A stretch of 64,000 bases of DNA, from contig NZ_FNAN01000015.1 in the NCBI RefSeq assembly GCF_900101885.1, positions 62,001-126,000 of the forward strand, read 5' to 3'. Positions 8,676 to 17,540 of the stretch are shown here, one piece after another. Every line of letters begins with the position of its first letter. The first letter of the stretch is position 1. Position numbers and translations under genes: made by a program. Source of the stretch: Dyadobacter soli. GTDB taxonomy: Bacteria > Bacteroidota > Bacteroidia > Cytophagales > Spirosomataceae. The notes beneath the pieces are model-generated. The model made no database searches and was not told the DNA's origin. It saw only the letters and a list, made by a program, of their open reading frames with translations.

Positions 8676-9824
8676 CTACCGTGCGGTAAGCTCGATTTTT
8701 TCGGCCGACACCGTGTCGGTGGAGACGGTTTTCGGGTTGATGGTCGCGCCGTCACGCAAGGATTGCAATCCTTCGCATACAATCGTTTCGCCTGATTCCA
8801 GACCTGATTTTACTACATAAAAAGTAGACAACCGGGATTGCGGCACAAAGCTCCGCGTCTTGACCTTGTTATCTTTTCCCAATACATATACAAAGTTTTT
8901 GTCCTGAATCTCAAACGCAGCCTGCTGCGGGATGAGGATCGCGTTATCTACGGTGTTGGTCAGGCGGATCGTGCCCGTAGAGCCGTGTTTCAGCAGTTTT
9001 TCGGGATTCGAGAAGCGTGCACGGAAGGCAATGGAGCCGGTGCCCTCGTCGAATGCGCCTTCCATGGTTTCGATCATCCCTTTGTGCTTGAAGAATGAGC
9101 CGTCGGCAAGTTCCAGTTCTACTACGGCTTGCTTGGTAGCGGCTTTGTCACGTGCTTTCACATATTCCAGGTATTCGTTCTCGGATACATTGAAATACGC
9201 ATACACCGTTTTGATGTCCGACAGCGTGGTCAGCAATGTGCCTTCGTCGATAAGGCTGCCCATTTTGCTCGGCAGGCGGTCGATCACACCGTCGAATGGT
9301 GCTTTGATCACGGTATGTGCCAATTGAATGGCCGCATTTGATTTCTCGGATTTCGCTTCCTCGATTTTCGCATTGGCCGCGGCCAGTTTCGCTTGTGCTA
9401 CTTCCAGTTCGCTTTTGGCAACTACATTCTTGTCAACGAGCAGTTTTACACGTTTTACTTCCAGCTCGGCGCCCTTCGCATCGGCGATTGCACTTTGCAG
9501 GTTAGCCTTCGCTTTGGCCAGTTGGGCTTCGTACTCTTCATTGTTAATACGGAACAAAGTCTGTCCTTTTTTGACTTCCTTGCCTTCGTCCACATATACT
9601 TCTTCGAGGTAACCCTTCACACGGGCATATATTTCTACGTTCCGCAGGGCGTGGATGTTGCCTACGTATTCGCGGTGCAGTTCGGTTTTCTGGGGCCTTA
9701 GTTCCGTTACGGGGATCGTCGGAACAGTGTCTTTTGTCTCGGATAGGGTTTCACTTTTCGAAGCACAGCCATAAGCGAAAATGCTAACGAGCAAAAGGAG
9801 TGGCCATTTCAAATCTTTCATCAT
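8676..9824 (-). CDS. RND efflux periplasmic adaptor lipoprotein (MFP family, AcrA-like)
   Basis: The membrane-fusion subunit joining the RND pump to its outer-membrane channel, about 382 residues. The signal peptide ends in AYGC, a lipobox. Family parts in order: a lipoyl/barrel half (EIYARVKGYLEEVYVDEGKEVKKGQ), an alpha-helical hairpin rich in Ala/Lys/Glu, the second lipoyl half (IKAPFDGVIDRL), beta-barrel and membrane-proximal domains. Two ATG codons lie in tandem at the start; the long open extension upstream has no homology. It is the first gene of the operon. No linked TetR or AraC regulator is visible next to it. Confidence 0.94.
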   Translation of the reverse strand: MMKDLKWPLLLLVSIFAYGCASKSETLSETKDTVPTIPVTELRPQKTELHREYVGNIHALRNVEIYARVKGYLEEVYVDEGKEVKKGQTLFRINNEEYEAQLAKAKANLQSAIADAKGAELEVKRVKLLVDKNVVAKSELEVAQAKLAAANAKIEEAKSEKSNAAIQLAHTVIKAPFDGVIDRLPSKMGSLIDEGTLLTTLSDIKTVYAYFNVSENEYLEYVKARDKAATKQAVVELELADGSFFKHKGMIETMEGAFDEGTGSIAFRARFSNPEKLLKHGSTGTIRLTNTVDNAILIPQQAAFEIQDKNFVYVLGKDNKVKTRSFVPQSRLSTFYVVKSGLESGETIVCEGLQSLRDGATINPKTVSTDTVSAEKIELTAR

Positions 9825-10012
9825 GATGCGTTTGTATAAATTGGTTGGCGGTAAATGCAGGGGAATAGGAATAGCCTTTCGGCCGCGCGGAAATACCGTG
9901 CAGCAAAAAGCATAGCGTGAATGCCCGGAATGGCCCGTATATGCGCGAATGGGCATAACGAGACTGTCCGTCAGCTACGAAAATGGGGGATTAAAGAACG
10001 CTTGCGGCGAGT

Positions 10013-10432
10013 TCAGAAAGGGCAAAGACGATGGAGAAAGCTGTAATAATCAGGCAGCGTAATCTCTCCGTTGTTTGCATAAAGCGGTTGTACGGTCTCC
10101 CTGACAACTCTGGAAGGCCGGGTAATTTCACATTGGGGTATTGACTGCGAAATGAGCGTCAGGAAGCGGTAGGTAGAATGCCGGCGGTTAAAAAGTTTGG
10201 AAAGCGACTCGTTCCATTTTGTCTCGTCGGCCCTGACGATCGTCTCGTTTTTGCAGATCGTATCATCGATTAACACAATATCCTTGCTGCCGGGCCGCTC
10301 CGCGATTTCGAAGGGGGAGAAGGCCTCGGTGCCCATATCAATCTTGCACGCAACGGCCCTCTGCGGCCCCAGGAGCAGCGAAACGGCAAATTGTGCGAGC
10401 CAGAAAAACAATACAAAAGTTCTTTTTGTCAT
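10013..10432 (-). CDS. Small secreted protein, unknown function
   Basis: A 139-residue protein with a clear N-terminal signal peptide (about residues 1-28, ending AVAC). The mature part has several cysteines (CKIDMG, DDTICKNE, PQCEIT, HRLCPF) that could form disulfides in the periplasm. I recognise no family. It lies about 190 bp upstream of the efflux operon on the same strand, in a separate transcription unit. The 370-bp gap upstream is AT-rich and probably holds its promoter and that of the divergent acetyltransferase gene. Confidence 0.6.
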   Translation of the reverse strand: MTKRTFVLFFWLAQFAVSLLLGPQRAVACKIDMGTEAFSPFEIAERPGSKDIVLIDDTICKNETIVRADETKWNESLSKLFNRRHSTYRFLTLISQSIPQCEITRPSRVVRETVQPLYANNGEITLPDYYSFLHRLCPF

Positions 10433-10805
10433 GATGCTGATTAAGATCAGGTCATTGAAAAATTCATACTTTTATAATGAATTCAAGAATGATTGGAACT
10501 ATTGGGACGGAATTGTGATACAATTGGGCAATAGCTCAAATATAACGTTTCAAATGTAGATTGCAAATTTTCAGGATTGTTAATGAACGTTAACAAAAAA
10601 TATTTCACTGGTAATGAATGCCAAACCGCTATTTTGTGAACGTTAAGAGCGGCTTAAACAGTCGGTTTTGAACTTGTGTTTTTCCGTTTAAATCGGAAAC
10701 TTGACCTTTAAAAAATCCGTGCCGGGAAGTATGTAACTTTTTTTGGAGAAAAGTGTATATTGACAAGGCAGTCGGGCTTTCGCAAAACGCTCAATATTGC
10801 TTACC
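10433..10805. other. AT-rich divergent intergenic region with inverted repeat
   Basis: No coding capacity is apparent in these 370 bp. They hold TTGTTAA (10577-10583) and TTAACAA (10590-10596), a perfect 7-bp inverted repeat around TGAACG. The GAACGTTAA string recurs about 50 bp further on. They probably carry the promoters of the divergent secreted protein and GNAT-SRPBCC genes, but I find no convincing paired -33/-7 boxes. Confidence 0.4.
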
Positions 10806-11849
10806 ATGATTGTCACACCTATTTATACCGAACATTTTGTACTGACCAAAATGACGGCCGGAGACGGTGACAAGTATTTCAGGCTGAGCAACAATGCGAA
10901 TGTGATGAAATATGTGACCGGCTATTCGCTCACGCGTGAGGAGTCGGATAATATGCTCAAAAGCTTTCTGGAAGAGTACGGCATGGATACCTACCTGGGA
11001 AGATATCTCATCGAAGACAGGCATTCGGGCGAACTCATAGGGGCCGCCAAGCTGGACAGGGTAGGGTCGGCGATCGAGATCGGGTACCGGGTGATGGAGG
11101 AGTTCTGGGGAAAAGGGGTAGCTACCGAAATTGCGACAGGGCTGATCCGCTTTTCAAAAAATGTGCTGAAAGCGAGGGATGTGATCGCGTTTGTGAATGT
11201 CAACAATGCTGCCTCGATCCGCGTACTGGAAAAGGCGGGAATGACCAATACTGAATTGATCGAAGATCTTGATGAAGTCAAGTACAGGTTTAATTATTCA
11301 CCAAAAAGTACCCCCTTTATGAAAAAAGCTCTCTACATTTTCCTTGGACTCGTTGCGTTGATCCTGATTGCGGCATTCATCATGCCGAAAGATTATGCGG
11401 TCGAACGTGAGATCGTCGTGAACAAACCCAAAGCGGAGGTTTTTGAATACCTCAAATCCCTGAAAAAGCAGAACGACTGGAGTGTATGGGGCCGCCGCGA
11501 CCCCAACATGGTCAAAACCTTCTCGGGAACGGACGGTACCGTAGGCTTCGTATCGATGTGGGAAGGTAACGACGAGGTCGGGAAGGGCGAACAGGAAATT
11601 ACCAAAATTGAGGAAGGCCGACGTATCGACACGCAGTTGCGGTTCCTCAAACCCTTCGAAAGTACCAGCGACGCCTACATGGTTACGGAAGGGATCGACT
11701 CTGCGTCCACCCGTGTTCGTTGGGGCTTTACCGGCAAAATGCCTATTCCGATGAACGTAATGCTTCCTATTATGAATATGGAGGAATCGATCGGGAAGGA
11801 TTTTCAGGAAGGCTTGACGAATCTGAAAGGAATTCTCGAAAAACAATGA
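10806..11849 (+). CDS. GNAT acetyltransferase fused to a membrane-anchored SRPBCC domain
   Basis: A single 347-residue frame holding what are normally two proteins. Residues 1-165 are a RimJ/RimL-type GNAT N-acetyltransferase, with the acetyl-CoA loop EEFWGKGVATE at 99-109 and VNVNNAASIRVLEKAGM at 130-146. From residue 172 comes MKKALYIFLGLVALILIAAF, which is a transmembrane segment (about 175-192), then a polyketide-cyclase/START-like SRPBCC domain (VEREIVVNKPKAEVFEYL onward). The internal Met-172 (11319-11321) is where a stand-alone SRPBCC protein would start, so a second product is possible. The ATG at 10806 is preferred over the TTG at 10797. The stop overlaps the next gene's ATG. Confidence 0.8.
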   Translation: MIVTPIYTEHFVLTKMTAGDGDKYFRLSNNANVMKYVTGYSLTREESDNMLKSFLEEYGMDTYLGRYLIEDRHSGELIGAAKLDRVGSAIEIGYRVMEEFWGKGVATEIATGLIRFSKNVLKARDVIAFVNVNNAASIRVLEKAGMTNTELIEDLDEVKYRFNYSPKSTPFMKKALYIFLGLVALILIAAFIMPKDYAVEREIVVNKPKAEVFEYLKSLKKQNDWSVWGRRDPNMVKTFSGTDGTVGFVSMWEGNDEVGKGEQEITKIEEGRRIDTQLRFLKPFESTSDAYMVTEGIDSASTRVRWGFTGKMPIPMNVMLPIMNMEESIGKDFQEGLTNLKGILEKQ

Positions 11850-12463
11850 GTACAACCGACCCGCGCATTGACACTTACATTGTAAAATCAGCAGGTTTTG
11901 CCATTCCTATACTAGAATACCTGCGCGCCCTTGTACACGAGACATGCCCGGATGCGAAGGAAACCATGAAATGGAGCTTCCCGCATTTCGAATACAAAGG
12001 CAGTATCCTGTGCAGTATGGCGTCTTTCAAGCAGCATTGCGCATTCGGCTTCTGGCTCGAATCGCGGCTCAGCGACCCGAATAACCTGCTCGCGGTGAAT
12101 GGTGAGCGTGTGGGCATGGGAAGTCTGGGTAAAATTGCCAGTATCGAAGACCTTCCGGCGGAAGAACAGCTGAAAGGTTTTATCCTCGAAGCCATGCGCC
12201 TGATCGACAGCGGCGTGAAGATGAGAAAGGATAACAAACCGCAGGAAACGAAAGAGCTCGTCATTCCGGCTTACGTTACCGAAGCGTTGGCCGATAATGC
12301 GGAAGCCCGAAAGGTTTTTGAAGGTTTCAGTTATTCCAATAAAAAGGAATATGTGGAATGGTTTGAGGAAGCCAAAACTGAGGCCACGCGGGAGAAGCGC
12401 ATTGCACAGGCGCTGGAATGGATGGCAGAAGGGAAGGTACGAAACTGGAAGTATGTGAAATAA
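11846..12463 (+). CDS. YdeI/OmdA-like protein (DUF1801-type N-terminal domain)
   Basis: A 205-residue cytoplasmic protein of the YdeI/OmpD-associated family. The N-terminal half is a DUF1801-type domain (LVHETCPDAKETMKWSFPHF, then an FGFWLES strand). The C-terminal helical segment (ALADNAEARKVFEGFSYSNKKEYVEWFEEAK...EKRI) is the family signature. The function is unknown. The start overlaps the stop of the GNAT-SRPBCC gene by 4 bp (ATGA), so the two are probably co-translated. The much longer ORF beginning at 11720 in this frame runs through the upstream gene and is not the real start. Confidence 0.85.
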   Translation: MSTTDPRIDTYIVKSAGFAIPILEYLRALVHETCPDAKETMKWSFPHFEYKGSILCSMASFKQHCAFGFWLESRLSDPNNLLAVNGERVGMGSLGKIASIEDLPAEEQLKGFILEAMRLIDSGVKMRKDNKPQETKELVIPAYVTEALADNAEARKVFEGFSYSNKKEYVEWFEEAKTEATREKRIAQALEWMAEGKVRNWKYVK

Positions 12464-12491
12464 AAAAATCCCGGATCGCTCCGGGATTTTT
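12464..12491. terminator. Bidirectional rho-independent terminator
   Basis: AAAAATCCCGGA, a TCGC loop and TCCGGGATTTTT form a perfect 12-bp hairpin with A and T tracts on either side. It closes the GNAT/YdeI operon on the plus strand and the HmuY operon on the minus strand. Confidence 0.9.
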
Positions 12492-12512
12492 GCATTAAGG
12501 GTTTGGGTGTGA

Positions 12513-13097
12513 CTAAAACTTGCCGTCCTCGCCCGCAATCGTGTATCTGAAAGTGTAGTAGCTGGATTCTTCGGTAGGCACATCTTCCGGCGCGCCTTTG
12601 TAGTAGCTGATGATCTCCACCTTGGCCAGTTTGCCGCTGGCGGTTTTGACCAAAATCGTCCTCCCGGGTATCGGCAGGATCGCATGAACGCTCATATCAT
12701 ATTTGTACCAGCTGTTGCCGCTGCCGCCCGGAATCGCGAAACCTGCGTCTCCGTCGGTTTTGTAGCCTTCTTTGGGCGCGTCACTTACCTGGTCGAAAGG
12801 TTTTTCCAGAACAATCGCCCCGCCCTCGCCCGGGCCGCTGGTGCCGCTGTTGGTGGCAATGGTGGTTTTGCTGAATGCAATGTCCCAGTTTTTCGTCTTC
12901 GCGTCGGTGGCAGGCACTTCCTTGCCGGTAGCGAGGCTGAAATAGATGTATGACTTGGTATTCGCATTCAAATCCTTGATGACCGTGATTTCAGGCTTTG
13001 CCGGCGCCACGATCTGGGAAGCTGCTGTTTTCACCGCTGAGATCTCCGGCATTGCCGCCAGCGCGAACGTCGAAAGGATGATGGTTTTCAATAACAT
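12513..13097 (-). CDS. HmuY-family heme-binding-like secreted protein
   Basis: A 194-residue exported protein of the HmuY family, which in Porphyromonas gingivalis binds heme outside the cell and passes it to the TonB receptor HmuR. The family pattern is clear: NANTKSYIYFSLATGKEV, then NWDIAFSKTTI, and the late strand KVEIISYYKG. The N-terminus is a signal peptide; I see no lipobox cysteine, so it may be free or periplasmic, unlike most HmuY proteins. It is the last gene of a TonB receptor-HmuY-HmuY operon on the minus strand. The heme ligands of P. gingivalis HmuY (two His) cannot be matched by eye. Confidence 0.82.
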   Translation of the reverse strand: MLLKTIILSTFALAAMPEISAVKTAASQIVAPAKPEITVIKDLNANTKSYIYFSLATGKEVPATDAKTKNWDIAFSKTTIATNSGTSGPGEGGAIVLEKPFDQVSDAPKEGYKTDGDAGFAIPGGSGNSWYKYDMSVHAILPIPGRTILVKTASGKLAKVEIISYYKGAPEDVPTEESSYYTFRYTIAGEDGKF

Positions 13098-13167
13098 ATA
13101 GAAATGTGTTTAAGCCAAACGGCCACCAGGTTTGCTCCGGCAGCCGTTTAGAACGAATTTTTGAACC

Positions 13168-14562
13168 TTAGGCTCCTTTTTTAACAAGCTTGTATTCCAA
13201 TTTAGGCTTGCCGCGCTCGCCGCCGTCATCCTTGTGGAAGCTTATGAAGCGAAGTTTATAAATGTTACCTGCTGAATCTTTGATCAGGTAGAAACGATCC
13301 GTTTTAACACCGATGGTCCCTGTCGTAGCCCGCCATTTCGAACCGATCGCGTCGGCCGATTTGCTGAACGTCACCCCGGTGAGGTTCGTTTCTGCAAATG
13401 CGTCGTAAGTGGCGGCTGTGGTCAGCACTTCCGCAGCTTCCACGCCGCCCAGATTGTTGATGAACACCAGGTCGGAGAAGCCGTATGGCAGTATTACGCC
13501 CGGGCCGGCAGCGGTGAAATACATGCTGTAACCCCATTTCAGATCCCAACGGTCTTTCGCCGGTTCCACATCGACGGTCGCGCCTTTTTCGAGTGAAACA
13601 AATTCAAAGTTAAACGCGGCGTCTTTGGTGACGTCGAGTGTTTTGAATGTGGTTTCATTCACTTTGGCGTATTGCAATGTATAACCTGTGCCTTTGCGGA
13701 GAACACGGATTTTGTACAAATCAGCCAGAGGAAGGGCTGCGCCGCTACCGCCTTTGCGGTTCAGAATGTACACTTTGTTATCAGCGTCGGTAGCTGAAAC
13801 AGCCGCGATCACGGTTTTGGTAATGTCGCCCGCAGCGTCGTCCACAAGCGACAGTTTACCCTGCCCCTGACCAACTGCCAGTGAATCGACAGCGAAATCC
13901 TTATCGGTAACCGCATTAATGTCCGTTTTATTGATCGCCCATGCCGAAGCGCCGTTGGTACCGTTGATGGTCACGCGGAAATCGGTACCGTTGTAAAAAC
14001 CGAGATCCCAGCTGTCGCGCAGAACGGGCGTTTGCGCATTGGCGCTCAGATCGAGGAACACCGAATTGGCGGCGCTGCTACCAAGCTCGCTACCCGCAAT
14101 ACCGTTCAGCTGAATGCTCGTACCGTCCGAAATGATCGCTTTAAAGCTCAATTTCAATGCCGAATTAGTACCAACCAGCACCGGCGTGCCAACCGAGGCA
14201 ATTTTGAAAGCAATGCTCTCGTCGCCGTCCAGCAATACACCTGTTTTTTTGCTCACTTTAAACGAAACGGACGACTGCCCGGCAGGTACCGACAATGTGA
14301 TCGTATTGTTGGCCGCGGCAGGAGTGGTGGTGAACTCTGTGTCGTAAGTAAGCTGTGTCGGGGTCAACGTCACCGAAATGGGCGTCGCGGCGTCCACAGT
14401 TCGTGAAAGAACGATTTTGATTTCGGTTTCATCACCTTCAAAACCCTTTTCGGTAGCTTCGAAAGCCGCCAGGTTATCCGGTAATGGTGGTTCGTCGTCG
14501 CTGCACGCGTTGAATGTTCCCAGGAATGCAACCAGTAGTAGCGACCGGACTATTTTCTTCAT
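13168..14562 (-). CDS. Large HmuY-family lipoprotein with N-terminal beta domain
   Basis: A 464-residue surface or periplasmic lipoprotein (signal peptide ending FNACSDD). Residues about 30-145 look like a Calx-beta or Ig-like domain (DETEIKIVLSRTVDAATPISVTL). The rest is an HmuY-type domain, with LDLSANAQTPVLRDSWDLGFYNGTDF and the later repeat AKDRWDLKWGYSMYF, possibly two HmuY-like halves. It lies between the TonB receptor and a second HmuY-like gene, so heme or heme-protein capture is likely. The extra N-terminal domain makes it about twice the usual family length. Confidence 0.8.
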   Translation of the reverse strand: MKKIVRSLLLVAFLGTFNACSDDEPPLPDNLAAFEATEKGFEGDETEIKIVLSRTVDAATPISVTLTPTQLTYDTEFTTTPAAANNTITLSVPAGQSSVSFKVSKKTGVLLDGDESIAFKIASVGTPVLVGTNSALKLSFKAIISDGTSIQLNGIAGSELGSSAANSVFLDLSANAQTPVLRDSWDLGFYNGTDFRVTINGTNGASAWAINKTDINAVTDKDFAVDSLAVGQGQGKLSLVDDAAGDITKTVIAAVSATDADNKVYILNRKGGSGAALPLADLYKIRVLRKGTGYTLQYAKVNETTFKTLDVTKDAAFNFEFVSLEKGATVDVEPAKDRWDLKWGYSMYFTAAGPGVILPYGFSDLVFINNLGGVEAAEVLTTAATYDAFAETNLTGVTFSKSADAIGSKWRATTGTIGVKTDRFYLIKDSAGNIYKLRFISFHKDDGGERGKPKLEYKLVKKGA

Positions 14563-14597
14563 AGTTTATTGGAGTTATATGAAAGGGTAATTGATTG

Positions 14598-16868
14598 TTA
14601 ATGCTTTGTCCATTGAAAACTGAGGCCGAGGAAATACGACCGACCGAAAGACATCGGTACCGCCCCGCCCGTGCTGTGTGCCCCGCCGGTGTCGGTAGAA
14701 GTGTTTTGCAGGTTGGTGACGTCGAAAAGGTTCTTAACACCGCCCAACAGGTTCACGTATTTGCCCAGGGTTTTGCTGACCGTCAGATCGGCCATATGAA
14801 AGCCTTCTGTTTCAGCGAGGTGAATGTTGACCTGGTCGGCGCTTTCGTAAACCGGGCGTTTGCCGGAGAATTTGTAAAACAGGTTAATGCTCGCGCCGGC
14901 TTTTTTGAAAGTATAAAGCAGGTTTGCATTGATCTCGGTCGACCATACAAATTCAGGCAGCGAACCGAAATCTTCCGGCGCTTCCGAAAACTCATTGTAG
15001 CGACCGATGTAGGTAGCGCCCAGCGTAGCTTGCAGGTTTTTCCAGAATAGCTTATTGTCGAGCGAAACGCCGGTGGTTTTGAACAAATGGATATTCAGAT
15101 AGGTCGTCTGCGTCCGGTCGTTAGGGTCGATACCGGTGTCGATCAGGTCGTGAAATACATTATAAAACCCGCCGAGCGTAGAGCTGACGCGGAGGCCTTC
15201 ACGACTAACCGCCTGCCACACAAGGAACGAGTTGAAGCTGTTGGAATACTCGGCTTTCAGGTTGACATTCCCGTTGATAGAATGTGATGCGTCGTGAAAA
15301 TCGAAGTAAAGTTCGCGCAATGCAGGTGAGCGGAACCCGCGTGCGTATCCGAAGCGGAAGTCCAGTGATTTGCTCAAAGTCAATTTTCCATTGAGCGACG
15401 GAATCACCGGCGGCGCGTCGTACACCGAGTTTTTCAGGAAACGCAAACCCGGCGTCAGCTTGAAAAACTGCCCGAAACGGATTTCCGGGGCAACGAACAA
15501 TGCATATTCATTAATGGTAGGGGAGCCGTTGATCCGTGCGCCGGAGGCATTGTTGTTGGAAAAATCGACGCCACCTAATATTGAAAGGTGGTCGCCGGCT
15601 TTGTAAAAGGCTGTTCCCCGGAAGAATGCGGTGGTAAAAATGGATTTGTCCTGCGAGCCGGGTTCGAGGGAGAGCGTACGGCGGTCGTTGATATCGACAT
15701 TAGTACTCAGGGTTCTGCGGGAATAGTCGGTGTAGGAGCCTACGGCGGTGATGTGCAGCTTGTCGTTAGGTCTAATTTCGGACTGTACCTGATGGAACCA
15801 GCGTTTCGTGATATAATCCTGGTCTCCCGCCTCGCCGGTATACTCGTTCCGGTTACCGAGGTATTTGATCGTTTCATCCGTGCCGTTGAAGCGGTACCAG
15901 ACATTCCAGCGCTTGCCTGTAAACCGAGTGCCGGCGGTATAAAGCATCTGATCCTTAGGCATCCATGCCTTTGCGCGGCCTGTGGAAGCGCCCTGCCAGC
16001 CGCCGAAATTGTTTCTGGTCACATTGCCATTGAACTGCAAATGCTCGTTCTGCCAGGTAAGGCCGAGGCCCTGGTTATGCGTGCCTTTTTTGGTCAATGC
16101 GTCGTATTCGTCGCCGGCAGTTTCTTCCTGTATCCGCGCATTCACCGTGAGCGAAGCGCCATCGTGCCCTTTTTTGGTAATGATATTAATGACTCCTGCC
16201 AAAGCGTCGGTACCGTACATGACCGACATCGGGCCTTCGACGATTTCGATGCGCTCGATGGTGTTGATATCGATCTGCCCCAAACTTTCGCGCGTGCCGC
16301 CGCGGTCGACCATCGGTATGCCGTCGAGGAGGATTTTGACGCCTTGCCCCGACATGCCCATGAGCTGAATATCGCTGGTACCAAGTGTTAAATCATTCGA
16401 AAACCGTATTCCGAGCTCGGTATTGAGGATTGTCTGCAAGTTTGTCGCGCCGCGAAGCCGAATACGCTCGCTGTCGATCGTGCGTACCTGGTACACGGAG
16501 TTTCGCAGCGATTGCGGTTCGGATTGACCTGTAATTACGACCTCATTCAGCGCCAACGGTGTTTCGGAGAGCTTTATATCTTCGATTTTAAGCGATTCCC
16601 CCGCCTTAACGGTGATTTTTACCTGCGCATCTTCACTTCCTATCGTCCTGACGACCAATGCATAGTCGCCCGAAGGCGCCGAGAGTGCAAAAAGCCCCTC
16701 TGATGAAGTCTGCGTGCCGTGAACTGTATTTTGAAGAAAAATGGTAGCGTCTGAAACGGGTTTGCCACTTTTGGACAATACCCTTCCCTCCACAGTGCCG
16801 TTACCTTCCTGCGCCAGCAGGCGGCTGATTACCAGCAATATCAAAGAGATGGTAAAATAATATCTCAC
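14598..16868 (-). CDS. TonB-dependent receptor, HmuR-like (heme/iron uptake)
   Basis: A 756-residue outer-membrane receptor. After the signal peptide comes a carboxypeptidase-D-like domain (GTVEGRVLSKSGKPVSDATI, about 25-105). Then comes the plug (LRGATNLQTILNTELGIRF; MGMSGQGVKILLDGIPM; IERIEIVEGPMSVMYGTDALAGVINIIT) and a beta-barrel ending GRSYFLGLSFQWTKH. It is the first gene of an operon with two HmuY-family genes, so heme is the likely substrate. No ATG is available, and the start is GTG at 16868. Two copies of a TTTAGACTAATTA box lie just upstream and match the box at the mntH/DtxR-family promoter, suggesting metal-dependent repression. Confidence 0.92.
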   Translation of the reverse strand: MRYYFTISLILLVISRLLAQEGNGTVEGRVLSKSGKPVSDATIFLQNTVHGTQTSSEGLFALSAPSGDYALVVRTIGSEDAQVKITVKAGESLKIEDIKLSETPLALNEVVITGQSEPQSLRNSVYQVRTIDSERIRLRGATNLQTILNTELGIRFSNDLTLGTSDIQLMGMSGQGVKILLDGIPMVDRGGTRESLGQIDINTIERIEIVEGPMSVMYGTDALAGVINIITKKGHDGASLTVNARIQEETAGDEYDALTKKGTHNQGLGLTWQNEHLQFNGNVTRNNFGGWQGASTGRAKAWMPKDQMLYTAGTRFTGKRWNVWYRFNGTDETIKYLGNRNEYTGEAGDQDYITKRWFHQVQSEIRPNDKLHITAVGSYTDYSRRTLSTNVDINDRRTLSLEPGSQDKSIFTTAFFRGTAFYKAGDHLSILGGVDFSNNNASGARINGSPTINEYALFVAPEIRFGQFFKLTPGLRFLKNSVYDAPPVIPSLNGKLTLSKSLDFRFGYARGFRSPALRELYFDFHDASHSINGNVNLKAEYSNSFNSFLVWQAVSREGLRVSSTLGGFYNVFHDLIDTGIDPNDRTQTTYLNIHLFKTTGVSLDNKLFWKNLQATLGATYIGRYNEFSEAPEDFGSLPEFVWSTEINANLLYTFKKAGASINLFYKFSGKRPVYESADQVNIHLAETEGFHMADLTVSKTLGKYVNLLGGVKNLFDVTNLQNTSTDTGGAHSTGGAVPMSFGRSYFLGLSFQWTKH

Positions 16869-16875
16869 GGAGGAT

Positions 16876-16930
16876 TTATTTAGACTAATTATAATCGCAA
16901 AGGAAAATATTATTTAGACTAATTACAATC
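16876..16930 (-). promoter_or_regulatory. Two direct DtxR/MntR-like boxes upstream of the heme receptor
   Basis: TTATTTAGACTAATTATAAT at 16876 and TTATTTAGACTAATTACAAT at 16910 differ at one base and start 34 bp apart, within 65 bp of the GTG start of the TonB receptor. On the coding strand they read ATTAGTCTAAATAA. The same TTAGTCTAAAT core lies between mntH and the DtxR-family gene (51175-51190). Operator function is inferred. Confidence 0.6.
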
Positions 16931-16986
16931 ACAGTGAAATATTTTTTGTGAGTAAAGAAGAATGTACAAAGCATCACTCTTTGGAA

Positions 16987-17517
16987 CTACTTAATGGTGG
17001 CTTGCAGATTGACCGTCACTACGTCTTTCAGCTTCCAGTCTTTTTCGCCGATTTTGTAGTCGAGGCGGTTGACATCGAAGGTGCTGGTGAGCGAATAGGT
17101 GCCGTCGGCGTTCTTTTTGGCGTCGAATGGGAGCGTTACGGTTTTGGAAACGTCGCGCATAGTTAATGTGCCCGTGGCTTGGTACTTGTCGCCTTTCTTT
17201 TCGACTTTGGAGGATTTGAAATGGATATCGGGATATTTCTCGACCCAGAAATACTTGTCGCTTTTCAAATCCTTATCCCGGGAATTGTTGTTGGTTTTGA
17301 AGGTGCTTGCCGCGATTTTAACATCAAACGAGGCATTTTCCGGGTTTTTCTCATTAAAAACTGCCTCGCCGCGCGGCGCATCGAATGTGCCATTACAAGT
17401 GCCGAGGATGAATTTGACACTGAATTTCGTAGAACCTGAGACGATTTTGGAAGTCTGTGCCGACACCTGGCCGGCTAATGCGACAAAGAGGATGCACGAT
17501 GTTAGTAGGAAGCGCAT
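16987..17517 (-). CDS. YceI-family periplasmic protein
   Basis: A 176-residue secreted lipocalin-like protein of the YceI family, which binds isoprenoid-type lipids in its beta barrel. The signal peptide is MRFLLTSCILFVALAGQVSAQ. Family features: SKFSVKFILGTCNGTFD, DVKIAASTFKTNNNSRDKDLKSDKYF and PDIHFKSSKV. I start at MRFLL because the longer frame adds 27 basic residues with no signal character. It is followed on the same strand by no partner before the heme receptor; a small gene lies 23 bp upstream and may be co-transcribed. Function in this organism is unknown. Confidence 0.9.
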   Translation of the reverse strand: MRFLLTSCILFVALAGQVSAQTSKIVSGSTKFSVKFILGTCNGTFDAPRGEAVFNEKNPENASFDVKIAASTFKTNNNSRDKDLKSDKYFWVEKYPDIHFKSSKVEKKGDKYQATGTLTMRDVSKTVTLPFDAKKNADGTYSLTSTFDVNRLDYKIGEKDWKLKDVVTVNLQATIK

Positions 17518-17540
17518 TTCAGTTTTAGTTTGGATGAATA

